A stretch of DNA of 64,000 bases from the NCBI GenBank assembly GCA_028687035.1, contig JAQUAX010000010.1, forward strand, positions 1 through 64,000, read 5' to 3'. Source of the DNA: Dechloromonas sp. (GTDB lineage: Bacteria; Pseudomonadota; Gammaproteobacteria; Burkholderiales; Rhodocyclaceae). Position 1 is the first letter of the stretch, and every line of letters starts with the position of its first letter. The notes below the pieces were generated by a model, which saw nothing but the letters and a program-made list of their open reading frames with translations, was not told the DNA's origin and did no database searches. Positions 35,826-44,644 of the stretch are shown piece after piece. A program made the position numbers and the translations under genes.

Positions 35826-36935
35826 GTGTCGGACCTGCCGCGCATCCTGATCGTTGACGACTCGCGCGTGGTCCGGGTATCGCTGACCCGCCACCTGCAG
35901 GGGCATTTCGACATCCGCGAGGAGGGCGACGGCGAGGCGGCATGGCAGACGCTGGTGCTGGACCATTCGATCCGCGCCGTGATTTCCGACCTGCGCATGC
36001 CCAAGCTCAACGGCTACGAGCTGCTCGAGCGGCTGCGCCTGTCGAAGCTGCGCCGCCTGCAGCAGATGCCCTTCATCCTGGTGTCCGGCGAGGAGACCGA
36101 GGAAGAGCGGGCGCGGGCCTGCGCGCTCGGCGTGTCGGACTTCGTCACCAAGGGCGCCGGCAGCGCCGAAATCCTGGCCCGGCTGAACCACCTGCTGGCG
36201 CTGTCGTCGGCGCAGGAAGGTCTCGAAGCCGGTCGCCAGCGCCTGGTCCAGGATCCGGAAAGCGGGCTGTATTCGAGGAAATACCTCGAGCTGCAGGCCG
36301 CCCAGGCGATGGCCCACGCGGCCCGGCATGGCGGTGCGGTCAGTGCGCTGGTCGTCGGTTTCGACGGCTATCCGGCGCTGGTCGAGCGGCTGGGCGAGCG
36401 GGGCGCTGCGGAACTGGCCGTCGGCGTGGCCCGGCAACTGGCGGCCAAGATGCGGCGCGAGGACAGCCTGGGGCACTTTGCCGACGGCGAATTCGCCATC
36501 ATCTGCCAGGGAACGCCGGCCGCCTTTGCCGCGACCTTCGCCGAACGGGTGCGCCAGGCGGTCGCCGCCGCGCGGGTCAATACGCCGGGCGCGCCGGTCG
36601 CGCTCAGCGTCAGCATCGGGCTGGCCAGCCAGCCGGTCGACGCGGCCGATACCGCGGCGGCGCTGCTCGACCTGGCCGGCGCGCGGATGCGCCAGGCCAT
36701 GGCGCTCGGCGGCAACCGCGTGGATGCCGGCGGCGTCCGGCCGGCCAGCCAGGCGATGTCGGTCCGGCAGGCGCTGGAACTGATCGCCGCCGGGCAACCG
36801 GCGGCCGTGCTGCCGCACCTGTCGGCGCTGGGATTTCAACTGCTGCCGCTGTTGCAGCTGATGAACCGGGAATTGGGTTCGAACCTGCCTCTGGCCGAGT
36901 TCGAGCACCGTCTGAGCGAACGGAAAAATCAATAA
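35826..36935 (+). CDS. Response regulator with degenerate GGDEF domain (candidate c-di-GMP receptor)
   Basis: A 369-residue two-domain protein. The receiver (about 5-125) has acidic residues Asp11 and Asp12, phosphoacceptor Asp55 in ISDLRMP, Ser87 and Lys109. The second domain (about 135-300) has GGDEF-domain form, but the active-site motif is ADGEF at 219-223 instead of GGDEF. An RxxD inhibitory site is preserved at 210-213, with the correct five-residue spacing. It is therefore probably not a cyclase but may bind c-di-GMP. A helical C-terminal extension of about 70 residues follows. The start is GTG 35826, one base after the acuI stop. No histidine kinase is encoded nearby. Confidence 0.85.
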   Translation: MSDLPRILIVDDSRVVRVSLTRHLQGHFDIREEGDGEAAWQTLVLDHSIRAVISDLRMPKLNGYELLERLRLSKLRRLQQMPFILVSGEETEEERARACALGVSDFVTKGAGSAEILARLNHLLALSSAQEGLEAGRQRLVQDPESGLYSRKYLELQAAQAMAHAARHGGAVSALVVGFDGYPALVERLGERGAAELAVGVARQLAAKMRREDSLGHFADGEFAIICQGTPAAFAATFAERVRQAVAAARVNTPGAPVALSVSIGLASQPVDAADTAAALLDLAGARMRQAMALGGNRVDAGGVRPASQAMSVRQALELIAAGQPAAVLPHLSALGFQLLPLLQLMNRELGSNLPLAEFEHRLSERKNQ

Positions 36936-36992
36936 TATCGAGTCCGTTCGTGTTTTTTGTAGTGCAGGAAAAACCTGAATAGAGGGAGCTTT

Positions 36993-38885
36993 ATGGCGAC
37001 GTACAAGGAGTTTCACCAGTATTCCATCGAAAAGCCGGACGAGTTCTGGACCGAGCAGGCCCAGCTCATCGACTGGAAGGAACCGTTCACCCAGGTCTGC
37101 GATTTCTCTCGCCCGCCGTTCGCCAAGTGGTTCGTCGGCGGCAAGACCAACCTCTGCCACAACGCGATCGACCGCCACGCCGCAAAGCGTCCGAACGACC
37201 GCGCGCTGATCTACATCTCGACGGAAACCGACGAGGAGAAGGTCTATTCCTTCGCCGAACTGCAGACCGAAGTCGAGCGCATGGCGGCGATCTACAAGAG
37301 CCTCGGCGTCAAGAAGGGCGACCGCGTGCTGATCTACATGCCGATGATCCCGCAGGCCGCCTTCGCGATGTTTGCCGCGGCCCGCATCGGCGCGATCCAC
37401 TCCGTCGTCTTCGGCGGCTTCGCTTCCGGTTCGCTGGCGACCCGCATCGACGACGCCAAGCCGGTGCTGATCGTCTCCTCCGACGCCGGCATGCGCGGCG
37501 GCAAGGCGGTGCCGTACAAGCACCTGCTCGACGAGGCGATCGAACTGGCCGAGCACAAGCCGGCCAAGGTGCTGATGGTCGACCGCGGCCTGGACAAGGG
37601 CTTCAACAAGGTCGAAGGCCGCGACGCCGATTACGCGACGCTGCGCGAGCAGTTCATCGACGCCAAGGTCGAGTGCGAATGGCTGGAATCCTCCGAGCCG
37701 TCCTACATCCTGTACACCTCCGGCACCACCGGCAAGCCGAAGGGCGTTCAGCGCGACACCGGCGGCTACGCCGTCGCGCTGGCCTCGTCGATGAAGCACA
37801 TCTACTGCGGCGGCGAAGGCGAGACCTACTTCTCGACCTCCGACATCGGCTGGGTGGTCGGCCACTCCTACATCATCTACGGCCCGCTGATCGCCGGCAT
37901 GGCCACCGTGATGTATGAAGGCACGCCGCTGCGTCCGGATCCGGGCATCTGGTGGCAGATCGTCGAGAAGTACAAGGTCAACGTGATGTTCTCGGCGCCG
38001 ACCGCCGCCCGCGTGCTGAAGAAGCAGGATCCGGCGTACATGCACAAGTACGACCTGTCGTCGCTGAAGCATGTCTTCATGGCCGGCGAGCCGCTCGACC
38101 AGCCGACCCACGAGTGGTTCCAGAACGAACTCGGCAAGCCGGTCATCGACAACTACTGGCAGACCGAAACCGGCTGGCCGATGCTGGCCGCGCTGCACGG
38201 CGTCGAGAAGACCCCGATCAAGTTCGGTTCGCCGTCCTTCCCGGTCTATGGCTACAACCTGAAGATCTTCCGCGAGGACGGTTCCGAATGCGGCGCCAAC
38301 GAGAAGGGCATCGCCGCCGTCGTGCCGCCGCTGCCGCCGGGCTGCCTGTCCACCGTCTGGGGCCAGGACGACCGCTTCGTGTCGACCTACTTCACGCTGT
38401 TCAAGGAGCCGCTGGTCTACTCGTCCTACGACTGGGCGATCAAGGATGACGAAGGCTACTTCACGATCCTCGGCCGCACCGACGACGTCATCAACGTCGC
38501 CGGCCACCGCCTGGGTACCCGCGAAATCGAGGAAGCGATCCAGAACCATCCGGCGATCGCCGAAGTCGCCGTCGTCGGCGTCGAGGACAAGCTGAAGGGT
38601 CAGATGCCGATGGCCTTCGCCGTCGTCAAGGATGCGTCCAAGATCGCGACGCCGGAACTGGTCAAGGCGCTCGAGAAGGAAGTCTTCGCCACGGTCGATG
38701 GCATCCTCGGTGCGATCGCCCGTCCGGCCCGCGTGCATTTCGTCATCGGCCTGCCGAAGACCCGCTCCGGCAAGATGCTGCGCCGTTCGCTGCAGGCGCT
38801 GGCCGAAGGCCGCGATCCGGGCGATCTGACGACGATCGAAGACCCGTCCACGCTGGAAAACATCAAGAAGCTGCTCGCCGGCTGA
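36993..38885 (+). CDS. prpE: Propionyl-CoA synthetase (propionate-CoA ligase)
   Basis: A 630-residue acyl-AMP-forming ligase activating propionate to propionyl-CoA. ANL motifs present: YTSGTTGKPKGVQRD (about 245-259), YWQTETGWP, the hinge aspartate segment GRTDDVINVAGHRLGT, and the catalytic lysine in TRSGKMLRR near residue 592. STSDIGWVVGHSYIIYGPL is typical of PrpE/Acs. The N-terminal YKEFHQYSIEKPDEFW favours PrpE over acetyl-CoA synthetase. Codon use is highly biased to favoured codons, suggesting good expression. AGGGAG lies about 9 bases before the ATG and a strong terminator follows. Confidence 0.92.
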   Translation: MATYKEFHQYSIEKPDEFWTEQAQLIDWKEPFTQVCDFSRPPFAKWFVGGKTNLCHNAIDRHAAKRPNDRALIYISTETDEEKVYSFAELQTEVERMAAIYKSLGVKKGDRVLIYMPMIPQAAFAMFAAARIGAIHSVVFGGFASGSLATRIDDAKPVLIVSSDAGMRGGKAVPYKHLLDEAIELAEHKPAKVLMVDRGLDKGFNKVEGRDADYATLREQFIDAKVECEWLESSEPSYILYTSGTTGKPKGVQRDTGGYAVALASSMKHIYCGGEGETYFSTSDIGWVVGHSYIIYGPLIAGMATVMYEGTPLRPDPGIWWQIVEKYKVNVMFSAPTAARVLKKQDPAYMHKYDLSSLKHVFMAGEPLDQPTHEWFQNELGKPVIDNYWQTETGWPMLAALHGVEKTPIKFGSPSFPVYGYNLKIFREDGSECGANEKGIAAVVPPLPPGCLSTVWGQDDRFVSTYFTLFKEPLVYSSYDWAIKDDEGYFTILGRTDDVINVAGHRLGTREIEEAIQNHPAIAEVAVVGVEDKLKGQMPMAFAVVKDASKIATPELVKALEKEVFATVDGILGAIARPARVHFVIGLPKTRSGKMLRRSLQALAEGRDPGDLTTIEDPSTLENIKKLLAG

Positions 38886-38901
38886 TCGCTCCGTTTTCCG
38901 C

Positions 38902-38936
38902 AAAAGCCCTGCCGGCCGTGCCGGCAGGGCTTTTTT
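38902..38936 (+). terminator. Intrinsic terminator after prpE
   Basis: A perfect 15-bp inverted repeat (38902-38916 with 38920-38934, 3-base loop) is followed by a run of T residues. It lies 16 bases after the prpE stop codon. Confidence 0.92.
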
Positions 38937-39010
38937 CGTTGACGGCTGTAAAAATCCGCGACGGGGGCGGGTGGTAGAATCCGCGGCAGATTCTCCTTGG
39001 CTCTCGCTTG

Positions 39011-40516
39011 ATGATTTACGAAACCGTCGCCGCGGTCGACCTCGGCTCGAACAGCTTTCGCCTGCAGGTCGGGCGCGTGGTCGAAGACCAGATCTACCCT
39101 CTCGATTCGATGAAGGAACCGGTGCGGCTGGCTTCCGGCCTGACCGCCGACAAGCGCCTGGACGCCCAGGCCCAGGCGCGCGCGCTCGACGGCCTGCGCC
39201 GTTTCGGCGAACGCCTGCGCGGCCTCGACGGCGGTGCTGTGCGCGCGGTGGCGACCAACACGCTGCGCGTCGCCAAGAATGCGCTCGAATTCCTGCCGCT
39301 GGCCGAAGAGGCGCTCGGCTTCCCGATCGAGATCATCGCCGGCCGCGAGGAAGCGCGCCTGATCTACATCGGCGCCTCGCACTCGCTGCCGTCGGCCGCC
39401 CACAAGCGGCTGGTCGTCGATATCGGCGGCGGTTCGACCGAGTTCATCATCGGCAAGCGCCACGAGCCGCAACTGATGGAATCGCTGTACATGGGCTGCG
39501 TCAGCTACACGCAGCGTTTCTTCCCCGACCGCCGGGTCGACCGCAAACGCCTGCGCGAGGCGCAGGTCGCCGCGGCCAAGGAAATCGAGTTGATCGCCCA
39601 CGACTACCAGCGCCTGGGCTGGAAGGAAGCCGTCGGTTCGTCGGGCACGGCGCGGGCGATCGCCGACGTGCTCGAACTGAACAACCTGAATCCGAACGGC
39701 GAGAGCGGCATCACCCGCATCGGCCTGGACCGCCTGTGCGCGCTGCTCGTCAAGGCCGGTTCGGCCGAGGCGCTCAACCTGCCGGGGATCAGCCGCGACC
39801 GCCAGCCGGTTTTCGTCGGCGGCACCGCGATCATGTCGGCGATCTTCGAGGAACTCGATCTCGAGCGCATGACCTACGCCGACGGCGCCTTGCGCCTCGG
39901 TGTGCTTTACGACCTGCTCGGCCGCTTCCACCACCACGACATGCGCGATTCGACGGTGGAGCAATTCCGCCGCCGCTACCAGGTCGACCGCGAACAGGTC
40001 GAACGCGTCGAGACGACCGCGCTGTCGGCGCTGACCCAGCTCAGCGAGGGCGAGCCGGCCGAGGCCGACGTGCAGTTCCTGGCCTGGGCCTGCCGGCTGC
40101 ACGAGATCGGCATTTCGGTCGCGCACAACGGCTACCACAAGCACGGCGCCTACATCCTGACCTACGCCGACATGCCCGGCTTCTCGAAGAAGGATCAGGC
40201 GCAACTGGCCATGCTGGTGCTCGGCCACCGCGGCAAGCTGGAGAAGCTGGGCGGGCTGCCCGCGGCGGACGGCGCCTGGCGGCTGGTTTTCTGTCTGCGC
40301 CTGGCGGTGTTGCTGCACCGCACGCGCGACGACCGGCCGCTGCCGGCCTGGCGGGTCCGTCCGGGCGACAACGGCTTCCGGATCGAACTGCCGGCCGACT
40401 GGCTGGCCGCCAATCCCTGGACCGCGGCGGCCTTCGGCGAGGAGGCGGCGGTCTGGCGCCAGATCGGCCGCGAATACCTGCTCGACAAGCCCAAGGCGGC
40501 GAGGAAGGGCGAATGA
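39011..40516 (+). CDS. ppx: Exopolyphosphatase (Ppx/GppA family)
   Basis: A 501-residue enzyme that releases phosphate from polyphosphate chains, or hydrolyses pppGpp in the GppA branch. The actin-like ATPase fold is shown by AAVDLGSNSFRL (about 8-19), VDIGGGSTEFI (about 138-148) and SSGTARAIADV. An HD-like C-terminal region (about 310-490) contains the CRLHEIGISVAHNGYHKHGAYI stretch, read here as adjoining segments. ATG 39011 is preferred to an adjacent TTG at 39008. The stop overlaps the start of the permease gene (ATGA), coupling it to a lipid transport operon. Confidence 0.9.
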   Translation: MIYETVAAVDLGSNSFRLQVGRVVEDQIYPLDSMKEPVRLASGLTADKRLDAQAQARALDGLRRFGERLRGLDGGAVRAVATNTLRVAKNALEFLPLAEEALGFPIEIIAGREEARLIYIGASHSLPSAAHKRLVVDIGGGSTEFIIGKRHEPQLMESLYMGCVSYTQRFFPDRRVDRKRLREAQVAAAKEIELIAHDYQRLGWKEAVGSSGTARAIADVLELNNLNPNGESGITRIGLDRLCALLVKAGSAEALNLPGISRDRQPVFVGGTAIMSAIFEELDLERMTYADGALRLGVLYDLLGRFHHHDMRDSTVEQFRRRYQVDREQVERVETTALSALTQLSEGEPAEADVQFLAWACRLHEIGISVAHNGYHKHGAYILTYADMPGFSKKDQAQLAMLVLGHRGKLEKLGGLPAADGAWRLVFCLRLAVLLHRTRDDRPLPAWRVRPGDNGFRIELPADWLAANPWTAAAFGEEAAVWRQIGREYLLDKPKAARKGE

Positions 40517-41613
40517 ACACGCCTCCCCGCTTGCTGGTCGAGCCGGGGAGGATCGTGCTGGGCGGTGCCTGGACGCTGGCCGCCATGCTGCCCGAACTGT
40601 CCGCGCTGCAGCGCGGACTGGCCGGCGCCGGGAATGTCGCCTGGGACCTGTCCGGCGTCAGCCGCCTGGACAGCGCCGGCGCGGTGCTGTTGTGGCGCAG
40701 CTGGGGCGGCGCCTGGCCGGCGCGGCTGGAAATCTCCGACCTGCATCGCCGGGTCGTCGAGCGGGTCGCCGCGCTGCCCCGCGCCATTCCGGCGCCCGAG
40801 CCGGCTCCCTTCCGCTTGCCGGAGTTCCTCGGCGCACTGGCGATCCGGGCCGGCAACAACCTGTACGGGATGATCGCGCTGTTCGGTCAGCTGCTGTTCG
40901 ATCTCGCCTACCTGGCCCGTCACCCGGGCGAATTTCCGCGCCGCGAATTCACCGCCAACCTGTACAAGGCCGGTTCGCAGGCGCTCGCGGTCACCGCGCT
41001 GGTCGGCTTCCTGATCGGGATCACGATCAGCTACCTGTCGGCGCTGCAGCTGAAGAGCTTCGGTGCCGACCTGTTCATCGTCAATATCCTCGGCATCGCG
41101 ATCATCCGCGAACTCGGGCCGGTGCTGGTCGCCGTGCTGGTCGCCGGCCGTTCCGGCTCGGCGATGACGGCGCAGATCGGCGTGATGCGGGTCACCGAGG
41201 AAATCGACGCGCTGTCGACGATGGGCATCTCGCGCAGCCTGCGCGTCGTATTGCCCAAGATTCTCGGGTTGACCGTGGCGATGCCGCTGATCGTGCTGTG
41301 GACGTCGGCGGTCGCGCTGCTCGGCGGCATGCTGGCGGCCTTGCTGCAGCTCGACCTGTCGTTCGCCTATTTCATCGACAACCTGCCGCGCGCGGTGCCG
41401 GTCGCCAACCTCTACATCGGGCTCGGCAAGGGCGTCGTCTTCGGCTTCGTCGTCGCGCTGGTCGCCTGCCATTTCGGCCTGCGCGTCAAGCCGAACACCG
41501 AGAGCCTGGCCGCCAGCACGACCCGCGCCGTGGTCACCGCGATCACCGCGGTGATCCTGTTCGACGCGATCTTCGCGGTCGCCACCCGCAACGTCGGGCT
41601 GCCGGTACTGTGA
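40513..41613 (+). CDS. STAS-MlaE fusion permease of an MCE/Mla-type lipid ABC transporter
   Basis: A 366-residue protein with an N-terminal STAS domain (about 1-90, MlaB-like, with the LSGVSRLDSAGAVLLW core) fused to a MlaE permease domain (about 105-366). MlaE features are the GFLIGITISYLSALQLKSFGA region and IIRELGPVLVAVLVAGRSGSA, as adjoining segments. In E. coli MlaB and MlaE are separate proteins. The fusion is known in other bacteria. The complex moves phospholipids or other lipids between membranes. Start overlaps the ppx stop; stop overlaps the ATPase GTG start. Confidence 0.9.
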   Translation: MNTPPRLLVEPGRIVLGGAWTLAAMLPELSALQRGLAGAGNVAWDLSGVSRLDSAGAVLLWRSWGGAWPARLEISDLHRRVVERVAALPRAIPAPEPAPFRLPEFLGALAIRAGNNLYGMIALFGQLLFDLAYLARHPGEFPRREFTANLYKAGSQALAVTALVGFLIGITISYLSALQLKSFGADLFIVNILGIAIIRELGPVLVAVLVAGRSGSAMTAQIGVMRVTEEIDALSTMGISRSLRVVLPKILGLTVAMPLIVLWTSAVALLGGMLAALLQLDLSFAYFIDNLPRAVPVANLYIGLGKGVVFGFVVALVACHFGLRVKPNTESLAASTTRAVVTAITAVILFDAIFAVATRNVGLPVL

Positions 41614-42365
41614 AGCCGAGCCCCGTCATCGAACTGTCCGGCATCGCCACCGTGTTCGGCGGCCGGACCATCCACCGTGACCTCGACCTCGTCGTCGAGC
41701 CGGGCCAGATTCTCGGCCTGCTCGGCGGCTCGGGCAGCGGCAAGACGACGCTGCTGCGCGAGATGCTCGGCCTGCTGAAGCCGACCGCCGGCGTCGTCCG
41801 GCTGTTCGGGCAGGATCTCAACGATCCCGATCCGCTGCTGCAGCGCGGGCTGCGCCGGCGGCTCGGGATGCTGTTCCAGCACGGCGCGCTGTTTTCCGCG
41901 CTCAGCGTGTTCGACAACATCGCCTTTCCGCTGCGCGAGCTGAAATGCCTCGACGAGGACTGGATCCGCCGTCTCGTCCATCTGAAGCTGGCGATGGTCG
42001 AGCTGGAGCCGGACCATGGCCGGCTGATGCCGGCCGAGCTGTCGGGCGGCATGATCAAGCGCGTCGCATTGGCCCGGGCGCTGGCGCTCGAGCCCGAACT
42101 GCTGCTGCTCGACGAGCCGACGTCGGGACTCGATCCGGACCGCAGCCAGAATTTCGTCGACCTGGTCGGCACGCTGCAGCGCGAACTCGGCCTGACCGTC
42201 GTGATGGTCACCCACGACCTGAACACGCTGGCTGGCCTGGCGAGCCATGTCGCGGTGCTCGCCGAGCAGCGCATCATCGCCTGCGGTCCGCGCGAGCAGG
42301 TGATGACGGTCGACCATCCCTTCGTCAATGGTTTCTTTGGCGCCGACCGCCGGAAACTGCTTTAA
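41610..42365 (+). CDS. MlaF-type ABC transporter ATP-binding protein
   Basis: A 251-residue ATPase with Walker A GGSGSGKTT (39-47), signature LSGGM in AELSGGMIKR, Walker B LLLLDEPTSGLD and switch histidine in VTHD. The Met in the signature is typical of MlaF/Ttg2A. Start is GTG 41610, overlapping the permease stop as GTGA. It energises the STAS-MlaE permease and the MCE protein encoded next. Confidence 0.92.
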   Translation: MKPSPVIELSGIATVFGGRTIHRDLDLVVEPGQILGLLGGSGSGKTTLLREMLGLLKPTAGVVRLFGQDLNDPDPLLQRGLRRRLGMLFQHGALFSALSVFDNIAFPLRELKCLDEDWIRRLVHLKLAMVELEPDHGRLMPAELSGGMIKRVALARALALEPELLLLDEPTSGLDPDRSQNFVDLVGTLQRELGLTVVMVTHDLNTLAGLASHVAVLAEQRIIACGPREQVMTVDHPFVNGFFGADRRKLL

Positions 42366-42373
42366 TCCTGCCT

Positions 42374-43300
42374 ATGGAAAACAAGTCGCACGCTTTCGCC
42401 GCCGGGCTGTTCGTGTTGCTGCTCGGCGCGGCGCTGCTGTCCGCGCTGTACTGGCTGAACGGCGACCGCGAGGCGACGCGTGACTACATCGTCGTCACCA
42501 AGCAGAACATCGGCGGACTCAATCCGCAGGCCCAGGTCCGCTACCGCGGCATCCGGGTCGGCAAGGTCAGCGACATCCGGCTCGATCCGCAGGACCGCAG
42601 CAACATCCTGGTCACCATCGCCGTGCGGGCGGACCTCCCGCTCAGCCGCGGCACCGTCGCCAAACTGAGCTACCAGGGCGTCACCGGGCTGGCCCACATC
42701 CTGCTGCTCGAGACGGGCAATGGCGACGACCCGCTGTTGCCCGAGGGCGGTGTGCCGCCGCGCATCGCGATGATCCCGTCGCTGATCGACGAACTGGGCG
42801 AGACCGGTACCGCGACACTGGTCCAGGCCCAGCAGCTGATGGCCAGCGCCAACGCGATGCTGACCCCGGACAACGCCCGCCGCCTGGCAGCGACGCTGGC
42901 CAACCTGGAAGCCGCATCGGCCGGACTGAAGCCGGTGCTCGGCCATCTCGACACGACGCTGGTCCAGGTCAATAAACTGCTCGACGACCGCAACGTCGGC
43001 CGCCTGTCGCAGGCCGCCGCCGATGTCGGTCCGCTGCTCGGCGATGCGCGGCTACTGCTGACCCGGATGCAGGCAACCAGCGAGCGGATCGACCTCGCCG
43101 TCGGCGATGCGGCCGGCGGCGGCGCCGCCGCGCTGGTGCCGCGGCTCAACGACATGGCCGCCGATTTTTCGCAGACCTCGCACCAGCTGTCCCGGCTGCT
43201 GCGTATCCTGGAAGAGTCGCCGCAGGGCCTGGTCTTCGGGGTGCCGGCGGTGCCGCCGGGGCCGGGCGAGGCCGGCTTCGCGCCGGACAAGGAGAAATGA
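42374..43300 (+). CDS. MlaD-like MCE domain protein
   Basis: A 308-residue periplasmic lipid-binding subunit anchored by one N-terminal helix (about 8-27). The MCE domain (about 36-115) contains the family segments NIGGLNPQAQVRYRGIRVGKV and YQGVTGLAHILL. A long helical C-terminal region (about 140-290) resembles the tube-forming parts of larger MCE proteins rather than the short MlaD of E. coli (about 180 residues). It starts eight bases after the ATPase stop. Confidence 0.9.
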   Translation: MENKSHAFAAGLFVLLLGAALLSALYWLNGDREATRDYIVVTKQNIGGLNPQAQVRYRGIRVGKVSDIRLDPQDRSNILVTIAVRADLPLSRGTVAKLSYQGVTGLAHILLLETGNGDDPLLPEGGVPPRIAMIPSLIDELGETGTATLVQAQQLMASANAMLTPDNARRLAATLANLEAASAGLKPVLGHLDTTLVQVNKLLDDRNVGRLSQAAADVGPLLGDARLLLTRMQATSERIDLAVGDAAGGGAAALVPRLNDMAADFSQTSHQLSRLLRILEESPQGLVFGVPAVPPGPGEAGFAPDKEK

Positions 43301-43301
43301 C

Positions 43302-43901
43302 ATGCGTCGCCTGATCGCCGCCGCCCTCTGCCTGTCGTTGGCTGCCTGCATGACGGCGGGCCGGCGCGGCGCCGACGCGGCGCCCGCCGTCTACGACTGG
43401 GGGCCGGCCCCGGCCGTCGCCGGGGTTTCTCGCCCGCTGCCGATGGCGCTCGAGGTCAGGGCGTCGCCGTGGTTCGACACGTCCGGCATCGATTACCGGC
43501 TGGCCTACGCCGATCCGGCACGCCTGCGGGAATATGCCCAGGCCCGCTGGGCCGCGCCGCCGGCGCAGCTGGTGCAGCAGCGTCTGGCCGGGCGCCTCGG
43601 CCTGATGCCGGCCGGCGTCGGTCGCGCCGATTGCCTGTTGCGCATCGAGATCGGCGAATTCAGCCAGGTATTCGCGAGCCCGGAAAGCAGCCGCGGCGTG
43701 CTGCAGGGGCGGGTGGCGCTGTTCGACCGCTCGCGCCGCCTGCTGGCGACGCTGCCGGTCGATATCGCGATGCCGGCGGCGACGCCGGACGCGCGCGGCG
43801 GGGTTGGTGCGCTGGGCGACGCGGTGGACCGGCTGGCCGACGCGATTTCCGCGTGGGAAGCCAGCCTGGCCGACGGTACGGCCAGCGGCTGTTTCCGCTA
43901 G
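43302..43901 (+). CDS. ABC transport auxiliary lipoprotein (PqiC-like)
   Basis: A 199-residue lipoprotein with signal MRRLIAAALC and lipobox LAAC (Cys16). The body resembles the DUF330/PqiC group of auxiliary lipoproteins that accompany MCE transporters at the outer membrane. It is the last gene of the ppx - STAS-MlaE - MlaF - MlaD operon, one base after the MlaD-like stop. This composition (lipoprotein present, MlaC and MlaA absent) is closer to Pqi/Let-type systems than to the E. coli Mla pathway. Confidence 0.8.
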   Translation: MRRLIAAALCLSLAACMTAGRRGADAAPAVYDWGPAPAVAGVSRPLPMALEVRASPWFDTSGIDYRLAYADPARLREYAQARWAAPPAQLVQQRLAGRLGLMPAGVGRADCLLRIEIGEFSQVFASPESSRGVLQGRVALFDRSRRLLATLPVDIAMPAATPDARGGVGALGDAVDRLADAISAWEASLADGTASGCFR

Positions 43902-43907
43902 CCGGCG

Positions 43908-44528
43908 TCAGGAAACGATGCGTTCGGCAATGCGTTGCTTGAGGTCGGACAGGTTGTCGTCGAAATGCGTGTAGTGCATCAGCGACAGCCCGAAGACGCA
44001 GGCGTAGAGCAGCAGGCTGCGGCTCTTCGCTTCGGCGTCCGACATGCCGGCGGCGACGAACAGCTTGCGCGTGCATTCGAGCCGGTAAAGATCGACCGAT
44101 TCGACGACCGTGGCGGCGACCGCATCGTGGCGGGCCCAGTCGCGGACCGCCAGTTCGATGGCCATGCCCTTGCGGTTGCGGCTCGCGCCATAGACTTCGA
44201 TCGCGTAGTGCAGTTGCTCGCGCTCGCGCCCCGGCGCCACTGCGGTGGTCTTCTCGATGTCGCGGATGCGGCCGTCCTTCCAGCGCGTCAGCACCGCGTC
44301 GAGCAGGGCGCGCCGGTCCTTGAAATGCCAGTAGAAACTGCCCTTGGTGACGCCGCAGCGCTTGGCCAGGACTTCGACGCGCAGGCCGCCGATGCCCTCC
44401 TTGGCCAGCACGTCGATCGCCGCGTCCACCCAGCGTTCCGGGTCGAGCGGCGTGCGCGTGCCGGCGCCCGCGCGACGCGGTCGGACGGGCGAAGTTTCCG
44501 GCGAGGGCTTGACAGCTTTATTTTCCAT
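43908..44528 (-). CDS. TetR-family transcriptional repressor
   Basis: A 206-residue regulator. A basic N-terminal tail (1-28) is followed by a TetR helix-turn-helix domain (about 30-78) with VEVLAKRCGVTKGSFYWHFKDR, read as the recognition region in two segments, and a divergent helical ligand domain. It is convergent to the lipid transport operon and divergent from etfBA, 116 bases away. Two matching palindromes overlap and adjoin its start codon, so autoregulation is likely and control of etfBA is possible. The ligand may be an acyl-CoA, by analogy with other TetR regulators of ETF genes. Confidence 0.9.
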   Translation of the reverse strand: MENKAVKPSPETSPVRPRRAGAGTRTPLDPERWVDAAIDVLAKEGIGGLRVEVLAKRCGVTKGSFYWHFKDRRALLDAVLTRWKDGRIRDIEKTTAVAPGREREQLHYAIEVYGASRNRKGMAIELAVRDWARHDAVAATVVESVDLYRLECTRKLFVAAGMSDAEAKSRSLLLYACVFGLSLMHYTHFDDNLSDLKQRIAERIVS

Positions 44529-44565
44529 ACGCTACCGTATGCTTTTCCATACGACACAGTATGGT
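44525..44565. promoter_or_regulatory. Two phased TetR-type operators
   Basis: Two copies of CATAC-N6-GTATG occur: 44526-44530/44537-44541 and, extended by one base pair, CCATAC-N6-GTATGG at 44547-44552/44559-44564. Their centres are 22 bp apart, two helical turns, so two dimers could bind the same face. The first copy includes the tetR start codon. Confidence 0.7.
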
Positions 44566-44644
44566 CATTGTGCGTAACGGGCGATCGTCTGTCAAACGGA
44601 CGCCGCGGATTTGCCGAAACTAACCGACCGATGAGGAGAGGCTT

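Noticed and set aside
35622-38903. 1093-residue minus-strand frame opposite acuI/response regulator/prpE
   Set aside because: It spans three well-supported plus-strand genes and has no recognisable domain.
38939-38980. TTGACG and TAGAAT as a ppx promoter
   Set aside because: The spacer is 30 bases, far beyond a functional sigma-70 distance; a weak -10 alone cannot be claimed.
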